In this document: piece after piece, positions 36,659 to 45,226 of the stretch
How the letters are laid out: each line of letters begins with the position of its first letter
Numbering within the stretch: position 1 is the stretch's first letter
Origin: Legionella wadsworthii DSM 21896 = ATCC 33877
GTDB taxonomy: Bacteria; Pseudomonadota; Gammaproteobacteria; Legionellales; Legionellaceae
Length of the DNA: 64,000 nt
Direction of reading: 5' to 3'
Assembly (NCBI RefSeq): GCF_000701265.1
Contig: NZ_KL370760.1
Span: forward strand, 469,088 to 533,087
Made by a program: the position numbers and the translations under genes
The notes under the pieces: generated by a model
What the model was told of the DNA's origin: nothing
Database searches by the model: none
Seen by the model: only the letters and a program-made list of their open reading frames with translations

Positions 36659-36805
36659 AATAAAAGCTGCGCCTGGTTATCGATCAGCCGACTTCTTTCT
36701 ATAGATGGCCTCGTATCCTAAAATCCCTTTTGAATCAGAATCCTCCAGCGGAGGCACTCCCTTAACTTTCTTAAAAGTAGGTCTGGTTTTCAGTAACTTC
36801 TTCTG

Positions 36806-36811
36806 TATAAT
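36806..36811 (+). promoter_or_regulatory. Candidate -10 box of the RNase T2 gene
   Basis: TATAAT at 36806-36811, 29 bp before the start codon. The -35 area is poor, so the promoter is tentative. Confidence 0.35.
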
Positions 36812-36840
36812 ATTTTTAAGAAGCCTGCTCGGAGTGTCTC

Positions 36841-37602
36841 ATGAAGAAACTCACTACCCTGTTGTTGCTAATTTATTCTGCAGTCGTCGTTGCTTCTGGA
36901 GAGTTTGGAGACACTTGCGATACCCATGCAGGAATGTCTGATTCTTATGTTTTAGCGCTCAGTTCACAGCCTGGATTCTGTCAAACTTATGGTTACGAAG
37001 CGGGAAAGCCTGAATGCCAGAATTTATCTAAAAATTCTTATCAAGCAAAACACCTGACTTTACATGGGCTATGGCCCAATCAAAATGCTTGTGGTCAAAG
37101 TTATGGGTACTGCGGCGTAGAACAAAAAACCAACCATTGTTCCTATCCATCACTTAGTTTATCCCCTGAAGTAGCAGAACAGTTAAAAAAAATGATGCCC
37201 AGTTATTATTATGGGAGCTGTTTGGAACGTCATGAATGGAACAAGCACGGCAGTTGCCAGATATTATCGGCAGATGTGTATTTTGCCTTGGCCATGCGTT
37301 TAACTACCTCAGTAGATAATTCAATTTTCGGGCAATATTTAACCCAGCATCAGGGGCAAAAGGTACCCTTATCTGATTTGCGGGAAATGATTGTACAAGC
37401 ATTTGGTAAGGACAATTCGGGAAAAGTTTTTTTAGGATGTAAGAATGGCATTTTAGTCGATATTTATATCCAATTGCCTGCATTAATTCCTTTGAATGAA
37501 CCTATAGAATCCTTAATTGAAGATGCGCCCAATTCTCCTGTGAAGGATACATGCCCTTCTAGAGTGATGCTCTCAAACTTTAATAAAGGATCCTGGTTTT
37601 GA
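36841..37602 (+). CDS. Secreted ribonuclease T2 family protein
   Basis: A 253-residue RNase that cleaves single-stranded RNA. A signal peptide ends near residue 19. Both catalytic motifs are intact: CAS I LTLHGLWP (His75) and CAS II HEWNKHGSC (131-139, with the second and third catalytic residues His131/Glu132 and His136). Cysteines in several pairs suggest disulfides and an exported enzyme. L. pneumophila secretes a T2 RNase, SrnA, by type II secretion; this is the likely counterpart, but orthology was not tested, so the symbol is left empty. Confidence 0.9.
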   Translation: MKKLTTLLLLIYSAVVVASGEFGDTCDTHAGMSDSYVLALSSQPGFCQTYGYEAGKPECQNLSKNSYQAKHLTLHGLWPNQNACGQSYGYCGVEQKTNHCSYPSLSLSPEVAEQLKKMMPSYYYGSCLERHEWNKHGSCQILSADVYFALAMRLTTSVDNSIFGQYLTQHQGQKVPLSDLREMIVQAFGKDNSGKVFLGCKNGILVDIYIQLPALIPLNEPIESLIEDAPNSPVKDTCPSRVMLSNFNKGSWF

Positions 37603-37744
37603 GTGCCTGTCTGCCCAAATAAACTCTTTGTCTTGATTGATTTAATGTTGGGTTATGTTGCGCATCCACACCCTATAACTTAGCCTTGCACATTCACAGA
37701 ACTTCCTCTAATGTAGAGGAATTATTGATTCAGGAATATAGTCT

Positions 37745-38701
37745 ATGCAAAAGCGGTATTACTTATTGATTGTATTTGCCTTTTTTTTAACATCATGTGC
37801 GCACCGCGCACCTAAAAATGAGCTTCCACCTCCAGAAGTGATTAAGACAAAACAAGTCAGACGCGTTCCTTCTTTCAATCAAGTCCACGTCGAAGGACAA
37901 ATTAATGTGAGCTTGCATACGGGTTATAAAGAGCCCCAAGTTATTTTATCGGGGGATGCCCGGGATTTAACAACTGTCAAAGCTGAAGTGACCCAAAACA
38001 CTTTATATTTGTCTCTAATTGGCAAAGGTTCTCCCTTACATGCGCCCATATATGCGGAAGTAAGAGGCCAATTCCTGAATCGATTGATGGCTAAGAAAAC
38101 TCCAATTGTTACTGGAGATAGAATCAATACTCGTTTGTTAGATATTTATTTAGAGGATACGGACAATGTCCGTTTAGGTGGATCCATAGGTTTGCGGGTG
38201 CTCGATGTGAAAGGAAAAGGACTGGTGCGAATTAATGGGGTGTACAGTCCAAATTTACAACTTCACTTGCAAGGAAGCCCAAAAGTACAGCTATCAGGTA
38301 TGGTCAATTTAGCGAATTTAAATATGCAAGGAGATGCTTGGCTTAGTCTATATTGGGTAAAAACGGATAACTTGACTGTCCGTGCGAAAAATAAGACAAG
38401 AATCCAATTAGCGGGTGCAGTAAACCGGCTTGATGTAGAATTATGGGGCAATGCACGTTTTAAAGGCAGATATCTAAGGGCACAACGCAGTTTTGTAAAA
38501 ACACACGATCATTCTGTTGCAGAGATTTCAGTCGCGAAACACCAAAGCAATTTGGCTACAGATGCCAGTGATATTTATTATTTTAATCTGCCAACGACAC
38601 GTGCAGACTTTATGGCTTATAATGGCTCCGTATTGGATATGCGCGAGTGGAATCAGTTTGATTTGAAAGATTTCAATCGCTATAACCACCAGTTTCCCTA
38701 A
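37745..38701 (+). CDS. DUF2807 putative lipoprotein
   Basis: A 318-residue protein with a lipoprotein signal: the lipobox FLTSC ends at Cys18, and Ala19 (not Asp) follows, which suggests outer-membrane sorting. The rest is beta-rich, resembling the DUF2807 head-GIN adhesin-like fold (FNQVHVEGQINVSLHTGY; repeats with LxVxGxGxVxL patterns in about residues 40-260). Function unknown; such domains occur in surface adhesin-like proteins. It follows the RNase T2 gene on the same strand with a 142-bp gap. Confidence 0.8.
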   Translation: MQKRYYLLIVFAFFLTSCAHRAPKNELPPPEVIKTKQVRRVPSFNQVHVEGQINVSLHTGYKEPQVILSGDARDLTTVKAEVTQNTLYLSLIGKGSPLHAPIYAEVRGQFLNRLMAKKTPIVTGDRINTRLLDIYLEDTDNVRLGGSIGLRVLDVKGKGLVRINGVYSPNLQLHLQGSPKVQLSGMVNLANLNMQGDAWLSLYWVKTDNLTVRAKNKTRIQLAGAVNRLDVELWGNARFKGRYLRAQRSFVKTHDHSVAEISVAKHQSNLATDASDIYYFNLPTTRADFMAYNGSVLDMREWNQFDLKDFNRYNHQFP

Positions 38702-38762
38702 TCATGAGTCCATTTCAGGATAGTAGCCAGGGTTAAGGTTTTAAGCCTTAGCCCAGCCAACT

Positions 38763-39572
38763 TCAAATGGTTTTTTTAAGATCAGACCCTGAGCGTTGAT
38801 TAATGCATTGCACAATCTGATCAAGATCATTATCTAAAGGTAAAACGTGTGCTGAGTTTGGAAGCCAGTGGATTGCTGTATTTTCCAAATCGGAAAAAAG
38901 ACTTTCCACATCATTCGAATCAACGACAATATCATGGGCACCCAAAAAGAGATCAACAGGGCAACTAGGTGCCACCCATAGATATTCATGAATCAAAGTA
39001 AACAACTCAATTAACGCAGGAATAGGAATTCTACGATAGGAAAGTTCGGCATATTTATCGGAGGAAATATTTCCTGCCCTGCCTCTAATTTCGCAAAATC
39101 CCAGCTTTTTTAATGCATACAGAATATTTTTATTCTGATGCATGTTCATCTGTAGTTTAAATGCGGGGGCTAACAGAAACATATGATTGAATGCAAAAGT
39201 TTTACTTAACTCGCAAGCAATGATACCTCCCAAAGACAAACCTAATACATCGATTTTTTCATATTCTTTAAACAAGGGTTCACATTCCTGAATGCCACAG
39301 GCCAACCAGTCTTCAATTTTGGTTTGTGAAAAAGCAGCGATGCTGTCGGCATGCCCTGGTAAGGCCGGACAAACTAAAGCATCATAATGTTCTAATTGAG
39401 GAATTAAATAGCGGTAAACTGCGGGTGTGGAGGTAAATCCGTGAAAAAGCAGTAAAGCCCGGTCTTTTTTCGCTCCTTTTTGTTTGACTGGTTCAAGAAG
39501 TGCTAAATCTTCTTTTTTTAAATCGTCAACTTGTTTGCCCCTGCGCATGTAGCAAAAATCATTAGGATTCAT
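38763..39572 (-). CDS. Alpha/beta hydrolase, esterase/lipase type
   Basis: A 269-residue alpha/beta hydrolase. LLFHGFTSTP at residues 41-50 is the oxyanion-hole region; GLSLGG holds the nucleophile Ser113; the Asp is in VDLFLGAHDIVVD and the His in NSAHVLPLD near the end. It resembles carboxylesterase/monoacylglycerol lipase proteins. No signal peptide, so probably cytoplasmic or translocated by other means. Substrate unknown. The ATG at 39572 has AGGGAAG upstream. Confidence 0.85.
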   Translation of the reverse strand: MNPNDFCYMRRGKQVDDLKKEDLALLEPVKQKGAKKDRALLLFHGFTSTPAVYRYLIPQLEHYDALVCPALPGHADSIAAFSQTKIEDWLACGIQECEPLFKEYEKIDVLGLSLGGIIACELSKTFAFNHMFLLAPAFKLQMNMHQNKNILYALKKLGFCEIRGRAGNISSDKYAELSYRRIPIPALIELFTLIHEYLWVAPSCPVDLFLGAHDIVVDSNDVESLFSDLENTAIHWLPNSAHVLPLDNDLDQIVQCINQRSGSDLKKTI

Positions 39573-39764
39573 AATGAATATTCTTCCCTGTAGTTTTGTT
39601 TTGAAAAAATATTGTAAATAATGTTAAAAGCCAATCGCTAATAAATTGTCTTTGATATGATTAGTGTATCTGAAAAGAATCCACCTGCGCCATTTATTTA
39701 AGGTAAGGTTTCTTACAATGTGCTATCTTTTATTAATAGGGGTAGATATTTTGAGGTATTAGCT

Positions 39765-40613
39765 ATGAGTCAAGGTCCTATAGATAAAACAACGCAATCC
39801 ACGGCGAACAATCCTCCTCCGGATCCAAAACCTGATCCGAAGCCAGATATTATTACAGCACCTTCAATATCTGATGGGCCTAAACCCCAACCCAAAGAAA
39901 AAACTGGCGCGGAAAGAGAAGCAGACGAAAAGGCTAATAAAGCCCCGCAACAGGCAAAAGATGCAAGCCCAGAAGGCGATAAGAAGAAGAAGTCGCCAGG
40001 GGAAGAAATGCTTGATATGATGAAGCAGATGGTTGAGGACATTAACAAATCGGTTACTGAGGCTGTCACCGGTTTGGCAAAAAAAGGTATTGATGCCGCT
40101 GCTAATACGGCAACAGGCAAGGCTTTAAAAGGGTTGAAGGATGCAGTATCAGATAAGGTGAGCGAGCTTGCCGGAGATTTGAAAGGCAAAATCTCGGATA
40201 AATTTGATGAAGGAATGGAAGCGTTCAAGCAAACCCCTGTAGGTGATAAAGTTTTTAAAGCGGTAGATGCCATAAGCTCTGCTAAAGATACTATCAAATC
40301 TCTTCCGGATATGGTGAGTGATAAAATTATTGATGCCATTCAATCAGCCACTACAAAAGTACAAAATATTGGTAAAACGCCAGAAGTGAGCATGGAGGAT
40401 TTGGAAGTTGATGAGGCAGTAGATGAGCAGGAAGTCGACGATACTGAAACATTAGATATGTCGAGTCCTGAGAGTACCTCTACTGAACCAATGTCCATGG
40501 CAAATGAAGCGTTTGGATCTATGGAAGATTGGAATGATCTTTTTGAAGAAACTCCAACAAAACAACAGCCAGCCCCTGTAGAAGAATCTACGGACTCTCT
40601 GGGCTTGAAATAA
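39765..40613 (+). CDS. Low-complexity acidic/amphipathic protein, candidate Dot/Icm effector
   Basis: A 282-residue protein without signal peptide or membrane segment. The ATG at 39765 (MSQGPIDKTTQSTANN) has GAGGT at good spacing, so the upstream frame is rejected. Layout: Pro-rich N-terminus (PPPDPKPDPKPD), charged stretch, amphipathic helical section with 11-residue-like periodicity (residues about 90-205; KDAVSDKVSELAGDLKGKIS), then an acidic Ser/Thr tail with a Glu block (LFEETPTKQQPAPVEES). It is convergent with guaC. An acidic C-terminal E-block is typical of Dot/Icm signals. The gene sits, like the reported L. pneumophila effector lpg2844, on the far side of guaC from plaC; this comparison is from memory and unverified. 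Confidence 0.78.
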   Translation: MSQGPIDKTTQSTANNPPPDPKPDPKPDIITAPSISDGPKPQPKEKTGAEREADEKANKAPQQAKDASPEGDKKKKSPGEEMLDMMKQMVEDINKSVTEAVTGLAKKGIDAAANTATGKALKGLKDAVSDKVSELAGDLKGKISDKFDEGMEAFKQTPVGDKVFKAVDAISSAKDTIKSLPDMVSDKIIDAIQSATTKVQNIGKTPEVSMEDLEVDEAVDEQEVDDTETLDMSSPESTSTEPMSMANEAFGSMEDWNDLFEETPTKQQPAPVEESTDSLGLK

Positions 40614-40624
40614 GCTAGTAGCCT

Positions 40625-40658
40625 GTGCAGTGCAAAACCCCAGATTTTTGCACTGCAC
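40625..40658. terminator. Strong hairpin between convergent effector-like gene and guaC
   Basis: GTGCAGTGCAAAA (40625-40637) pairs with TTTTGCACTGCAC (40646-40658), a perfect 13-bp stem with an 8-base loop, 12 bp after one stop and 22 bp before the other. No T-tract is present beyond the stem, so it may act partly by structure. Confidence 0.6.
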
Positions 40659-40680
40659 CCGATCTATAAATAATCTAACT

Positions 40681-41691
40681 TCATCCCAGTAATTTATGCG
40701 GCAAACTTTCAACTCGACCGGCTTGAGTCACCACAACATAGTTTAATTTACGTTGTAGTTCACTGATGGTGTCTGCGCCAGCATAAGTCAATCCAGATCT
40801 TAGTCCGCCAATGATATCGGCAATAATCGAATCGGGATTTTCTTTATAAGGAACTTCAGTGGCTACCCCTTCAGCAGTTTTCCACTCATGCATTTGACCC
40901 ATGAAATTTTCCTGAGCTTCTTTGGAAGCCATTCCCCGATAACGTTTAACTTTGGTGCCGTCTTTCTTTTGAATGACTTCCCCAGGAGTGGGGGCGGTTC
41001 CCGCTAACATGCCGCCTATCATGACAAAATCGGCGCCAAAAGCTAATGCTTTCACGATATCCCCGGAAGTTCTGATGCCGCCATCCGCGACAATGGAACG
41101 ATCGGAGCGGGAACAATCCTGAATACAGGTTAACATGGGTACCCCAAAGCCTGTTTTTATGCGGGTGCTGCAGACAGAACCGCCGCCAATACCTGCTTTA
41201 ATGATGTCGGCGCCACAGGAGGCCAGATAATCGGCACCGGCATAGGTGGCAACATTCCCAGCCATAATGCACCGATCCGCTAAAAGAAGGCGTAAATTTT
41301 TTAGGGTTTTACCCACGTATTTGGCATGGGCATGAGCCACATCAACACAAAAATAGGTTGCTCCCGCATCGCGCAATGCTTCTGCTCGTTCCAACTCTGC
41401 GGCAGTGCATCCAATGGATACAAATACTTTATTGTCGCACTTTTTAAATTCTTCAATATTTTCTTCAATGGACATAAAACGGTGCAATGCGCCCATCGCT
41501 CCTTTAGAGCCCATGAAATTAGCCATCGCACTTTCAGTAATGGTGTCCATATTGGAGCTAATTACAGGCAGTTCTAAGCTTAATTTGCCCAATCTATCTG
41601 TACTGGTGGTTTCCACTACCCGTCTTGATTCATGGTGGTTGTACGAGGGAATGAGAAGAACATCATCAAAAGTGATGGCATGATCAATCAT
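40681..41691 (-). CDS. guaC: GMP reductase
   Basis: A 336-residue IMPDH/GMPR-family TIM barrel that turns GMP into [14 protein letters not shown] is the family start; ICSTR-type catalytic Cys lies in [15 protein letters not shown] (near residue 174); [20 protein letters not shown] binds phosphate. No CBS domains are present, which favours GuaC over IMP dehydrogenase. It lies 21 bp after the phoH2 gene stop on the same strand and may share its transcript. Confidence 0.88.
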   Translation of the reverse strand: MIDHAITFDDVLLIPSYNHHESRRVVETTSTDRLGKLSLELPVISSNMDTITESAMANFMGSKGAMGALHRFMSIEENIEEFKKCDNKVFVSIGCTAAELERAEALRDAGATYFCVDVAHAHAKYVGKTLKNLRLLLADRCIMAGNVATYAGADYLASCGADIIKAGIGGGSVCSTRIKTGFGVPMLTCIQDCSRSDRSIVADGGIRTSGDIVKALAFGADFVMIGGMLAGTAPTPGEVIQKKDGTKVKRYRGMASKEAQENFMGQMHEWKTAEGVATEVPYKENPDSIIADIIGGLRSGLTYAGADTISELQRKLNYVVVTQAGRVESLPHKLLG

Positions 41692-41712
41692 GGTAAATCC
41701 TTAAAGTGCATA

Positions 41713-43113
41713 CTATAAATTCTCTGCAGCATAAAATGCAAGTCTTGAACGCTCACCTCGAGTTAAACTCATGTGTGCACTGTGTTCCCAGTGTTTAAAA
41801 CGATCGACTGCAAAAGTTAACCCGGAGGTTGTTTCGCTCAAATAAGGAGTATCTATTTGTTTGATATCCCCCAGGCATATAATTTTTGATCCAGGGCCTG
41901 CACGGGTCACCAAAGTCTTAATTTGTTTGGGGGTTAAATTTTGCGCTTCATCGATTATGATGTACCGATTTAAAAAAGTACGGCCGCGCATGAAATTAAG
42001 GGAACGAATTTTAATTTTATTTTGGAGCAAGTCCTGCGTTGCGCCACGTCCAAAAGTACCGCCTACCTGAGTGCTGTGCAACACTTCCAAATTATCCATT
42101 AATGCGCCCATCCAAGGTGTCATTTTTTCTTCTTCTGTTCCTGGCAGAAATCCAATGTCTTCACCAACCGGAATCGTGACCCGTGTCATCAGAATCTCTG
42201 TATAGCGGTTTTGATCAAGAACTTGAGTTAATCCGGCAGCAATAGTGAGGAGGGTTTTTCCTGTGCCAGCAGGACCTTGTAAGCTCACAAAATCAATGTC
42301 AGGATCCATAAGAAGGTTTAATGAAAAATTTTGCTCTCTGTTTTTTGCATGAATTCCCCAAACGGTATGCTTGGTGTAATCTCGTATTAACTGAATGACT
42401 GCGTGATCGCTTTCAAGTTTTTTTACGATGGCTTGAAACTGATTGTCTTCAGTACTAATGCAATCGTTGGGATTCCATTGATGAATCAAAGGCCCGGTGA
42501 CTTTATAAAAAGTTTTACCGCTTTCTTGCCAGGAACCCATATCTTTTGCATGGTTTTCCCAAAAATTATTTTCAAGGATGTGCAATCCTCGATGCAGCAA
42601 ATTGACATCATCGAGCACTTGGTCACTGTAATAATCTTCTGCAGAGATTCCAAGGATTCCTGCCTTAATGCGCAAGTTGATGTCTTTTGATACGATAATC
42701 ACTTGCCTTTGGCCAGCATATTTTTTTTGCAATCCTAAAGCAGTAGCAAGAATGGTATTGTCTACTTTGTGTCCAGGCAGAGTAGATGGAACGACCTGAT
42801 CGAAATCATCCGTTTGAAAAAATAGCTTTCCGCTGCATTTCTTTTTATCTGAGCTAAAATAATTGGGTATTTCTAACCCCGATACAATTTGCTCATGGGA
42901 AGAATTACTCATCAGCTCCACCAACATACGGTTGGTTTGCCGAACGTTTCGCGCGACTTCCGAGGTACCCGTTTTATGACTGTCTAATTCTTCTAATACC
43001 ACCATGGGTAAATAGATATCGTGTTCTTCAAAATGATAAATGGCAGTAGGATCGTGCATGAGAATGTTGGTATCCAGTACAAACAGTTTTCGACGGGCAT
43101 TGCTATTATCCAT
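41713..43113 (-). CDS. PhoH2-type protein: PIN domain plus PhoH ATPase/helicase
   Basis: A 466-residue fusion. The N-terminal 150 or so residues are a PIN RNase domain (LFVLDTNILMHDPTAIYHF, with Asp clusters and later IIVSKDINLR). The C-terminal part is PhoH ATPase with Walker A GPAGTGKTLL near residue 276 and Walker B IIIDEAQNL near 390. PhoH2 proteins act as RNA helicase and RNase. The ATG at 43113 has AAGGTGAATTT upstream; the longer frame is rejected. No PhoT-like antitoxin gene is seen beside it. Neighbour guaC on the same strand. Confidence 0.92.
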   Translation of the reverse strand: MDNSNARRKLFVLDTNILMHDPTAIYHFEEHDIYLPMVVLEELDSHKTGTSEVARNVRQTNRMLVELMSNSSHEQIVSGLEIPNYFSSDKKKCSGKLFFQTDDFDQVVPSTLPGHKVDNTILATALGLQKKYAGQRQVIIVSKDINLRIKAGILGISAEDYYSDQVLDDVNLLHRGLHILENNFWENHAKDMGSWQESGKTFYKVTGPLIHQWNPNDCISTEDNQFQAIVKKLESDHAVIQLIRDYTKHTVWGIHAKNREQNFSLNLLMDPDIDFVSLQGPAGTGKTLLTIAAGLTQVLDQNRYTEILMTRVTIPVGEDIGFLPGTEEEKMTPWMGALMDNLEVLHSTQVGGTFGRGATQDLLQNKIKIRSLNFMRGRTFLNRYIIIDEAQNLTPKQIKTLVTRAGPGSKIICLGDIKQIDTPYLSETTSGLTFAVDRFKHWEHSAHMSLTRGERSRLAFYAAENL

Positions 43114-43317
43114 AAATTCACCTTTTATGATGGAACAATTGTAATTCACGTGTTGCCTGAGTGAAGCGAAAGCCACCATGTAGATTGATGACCCACGGGT
43201 CTATCCGAATTTCCCGCAATTTGTCCGCTGTACGTATATCGGAATTCTACCTGGTTATTATTGTGTTCGCTTCCTTCATTCTGCTTAGGGGATGAGATTC
43301 AGTCAAGAATAATCTAT

Positions 43318-43770
43318 TTATTTTAACGAACTGAGTACGTCGTCAATATGCCCTTTAACACTCAGTTTGCGCCATTCTTTTTTCAGTTTTCCTTCTGCGT
43401 CTATAAGAAAAGTACTGCGCTCTATCCCACGGACTTGCTTGCCATACATCGATTTCATTTTAATGACATCGAACAATTGGCATAAGTGTTCGTCACTGTC
43501 CGTAATGAGTTCGAAAGGAAAATTCTGTTTGGCTTTAAAATTTTCATGAGATTTTAAACTGTCGCGCGAAACACCAAAAATCTGTGTATTTAAATTTCGA
43601 AATTGGGGGTACGCGTCGCGAAAATTTTGGCCTTCTGTTGTACATCCAGGAGTCGCATCTTTAGGGTAGAAATACAGAACTACATTTTGTCCGCGATAAT
43701 CACTTAGTTTGGCTTGAAGTCCATTGGTTGCCGTAAATGTAAAATCCGGAATTGTATCACCTACATTCAT
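43318..43770 (-). CDS. bcp: Thiol peroxidase, Bcp/PrxQ type
   Basis: A 150-residue peroxiredoxin that reduces hydroperoxides. The peroxidatic Cys43 lies in YPKDATPGCTTEGQNFRD. The usual resolving Cys five residues later is replaced by Gln48; another Cys at position 97 (DEHLCQLF) may do this job, as in some PrxQ, or the enzyme may be 1-Cys. The ATG at 43770 overlaps the smpB stop (TAATG), so the two are coupled. The longer frame to 43818 is inside smpB. Confidence 0.9.
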   Translation of the reverse strand: MNVGDTIPDFTFTATNGLQAKLSDYRGQNVVLYFYPKDATPGCTTEGQNFRDAYPQFRNLNTQIFGVSRDSLKSHENFKAKQNFPFELITDSDEHLCQLFDVIKMKSMYGKQVRGIERSTFLIDAEGKLKKEWRKLSVKGHIDDVLSSLK

Positions 43771-44246
43771 TAATCTCTCCCTGTTTTTTTCATAATGCGA
43801 GAACGATCTCTTTGCCATTCACGATCTTTTATTGAATCTCGCTTATCGTGTTCTTTTTTTCCTTTGGCAAGGGCAATTTTAATTTTAATATTGTTCTTTT
43901 TCCAATACATGGATAGGGGAACGATGGTATAACCTTGGCGTTCAACACTTCCAATGAGATGATTTAATTCCTTTTTGTTTAACAAGAGCTTACGCGTGCG
44001 TGTCGGATCAGGAATTGTGTGGGTAGATGCAGTGAGAAGAGGTTGTATTTGCGCACCCAGTAAAAAGGCTTCATTATTTTTAATAATGATGTGGGCATCT
44101 GTCAGATTGATTTTTCCCGCACGCAGGCTTTTGACTTCCCATCCATGAAGCACTAAGCCTGCCTCATACTGATCTTCAATAAAATAGTTAAAACCTGCTT
44201 TTCGATTCATCACAATGGTGGAATCGGATTGTTTTTTATGGGTCAT
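43770..44246 (-). CDS. smpB: SsrA-binding protein
   Basis: A 158-residue protein that delivers tmRNA to stalled ribosomes. Core motifs: [50 protein letters not shown], and a basic tail ([20 protein letters not shown]) that enters the mRNA channel. The ATG at 44246 overlaps the trhO stop; the longer frame is rejected. No tmRNA gene was found in the window. The gene order trhO-smpB-bcp is tightly packed. Confidence 0.95.
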   Translation of the reverse strand: MTHKKQSDSTIVMNRKAGFNYFIEDQYEAGLVLHGWEVKSLRAGKINLTDAHIIIKNNEAFLLGAQIQPLLTASTHTIPDPTRTRKLLLNKKELNHLIGSVERQGYTIVPLSMYWKKNNIKIKIALAKGKKEHDKRDSIKDREWQRDRSRIMKKTGRD

Positions 44247-44247
44247 A

Positions 44248-45012
44248 TTATTCTTTAACGCGATCGTGTTTGTAATCCAAAGGTAATTGAGGATAGACTC
44301 TATTGAGTTGATCATCAACTGCCACACGATTATCAAACACGAAACATTGTCCTTCCCAAAGCGATTCTTCTTTAGGCATTTGTTCTATGTAGTTGAGAAT
44401 GCCGTCATGTAAATGATAGACATTTTCAAAACCTAAATTCTTTAAATAAGCTGTAGATTTTTCACAACGTATCCCCCCAGTACAAAACATGGCAATTTTT
44501 TTGTCTTTTTTATCCAGTAAATGTTGGCGTACATATTCAGGGAAGTCTCTGAAATTTTCAGTACTGGGATTTATCGCATTTTTAAATGTACCTAATTCGA
44601 ATTCATAATCGTTACGTGTATCAATCAAGACAACGTCGGGATCTTGTATTAATTCATTCCATTCCTCAGGACTTAAGTAAGTTCCTGCTTCTTTTAAAGG
44701 GTCAACATTCGTTATACCCATGGTCACAATTTCTTTGCGAAGCTTAACCTTTGATTTCTCAAATGGGTTTTCTTTATCAAAAGTTTCTTTAAATTTTAAA
44801 TCTGTCAATCGATGATCTTCTCGCATGAACTGATAAAATTGATCCATCTGTTCCCTTGTGCCGGCAAAGCTGCCATTGATCCCTTCACAAGCTAATATGA
44901 CAGTACCTTTAATTCCAATCTCATGCATTTTGGCAAGCATAGGCTCTCGCATTGTTTCAAAATCTTCCAAGGAAACAAATTTATAAAACGCTGCAATAAC
45001 TATTTCTTTCAT
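44248..45012 (-). CDS. trhO: tRNA uridine(34) hydroxylase TrhO (rhodanese-like)
   Basis: A 254-residue protein that makes 5-hydroxyuridine at tRNA position 34. N-terminal ferredoxin-like domain (about 1-90), then a rhodanese domain with [11 protein letters not shown] and the active-site Cys in [11 protein letters not shown] near residue 175. The ATG at 45012 ([12 protein letters not shown]) is preferred over the longer frame. It is divergent from plaC, an arrangement recalled for L. pneumophila (UPF0176 gene beside plaC). Confidence 0.93.
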   Translation of the reverse strand: MKEIVIAAFYKFVSLEDFETMREPMLAKMHEIGIKGTVILACEGINGSFAGTREQMDQFYQFMREDHRLTDLKFKETFDKENPFEKSKVKLRKEIVTMGITNVDPLKEAGTYLSPEEWNELIQDPDVVLIDTRNDYEFELGTFKNAINPSTENFRDFPEYVRQHLLDKKDKKIAMFCTGGIRCEKSTAYLKNLGFENVYHLHDGILNYIEQMPKEESLWEGQCFVFDNRVAVDDQLNRVYPQLPLDYKHDRVKE

Positions 45013-45140
45013 CGTACTACCTGAAAAATAACCCAAAAATATTCAGCAAAAATTACCATTTACACAGAATTTAATCAATAGGCTTGAATAAAATGCATCG
45101 TGGTCTCTTTGCCTATTTGGAACAAAAATTAACAATTTCG

Positions 45141-45168
45141 TTGACAAAAACTAACTAGCGATCATACT
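45141..45168 (+). promoter_or_regulatory. Candidate sigma-70 promoter of plaC
   Basis: A perfect TTGACA at 45141-45146, then CATACT at 45163-45168 after 16 bp, 59 bp before the plaC ATG. The -10 match is 4 of 6. Confidence 0.5.
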
Positions 45169-45226
45169 GTTATATACCAAAGCTATCAGTGCTTTTCGTT
45201 CCGCGGCTTATTTATAAGGAGATAAT

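Noticed and set aside
39770-40339. 189-codon minus-strand frame opposite the effector-like gene
   Set aside because: Shadow of the plus-strand gene, which has the better ribosome site and Dot/Icm-like composition.
40681-41691. IMP dehydrogenase
   Set aside because: No CBS domains, and the length and motif fit GMP reductase better.
41713-43113. Toxin-antitoxin module (PhoAT-type)
   Set aside because: PhoH2 has a PIN domain, but no small antitoxin gene lies directly upstream; the gap 43114-43317 holds no convincing frame.
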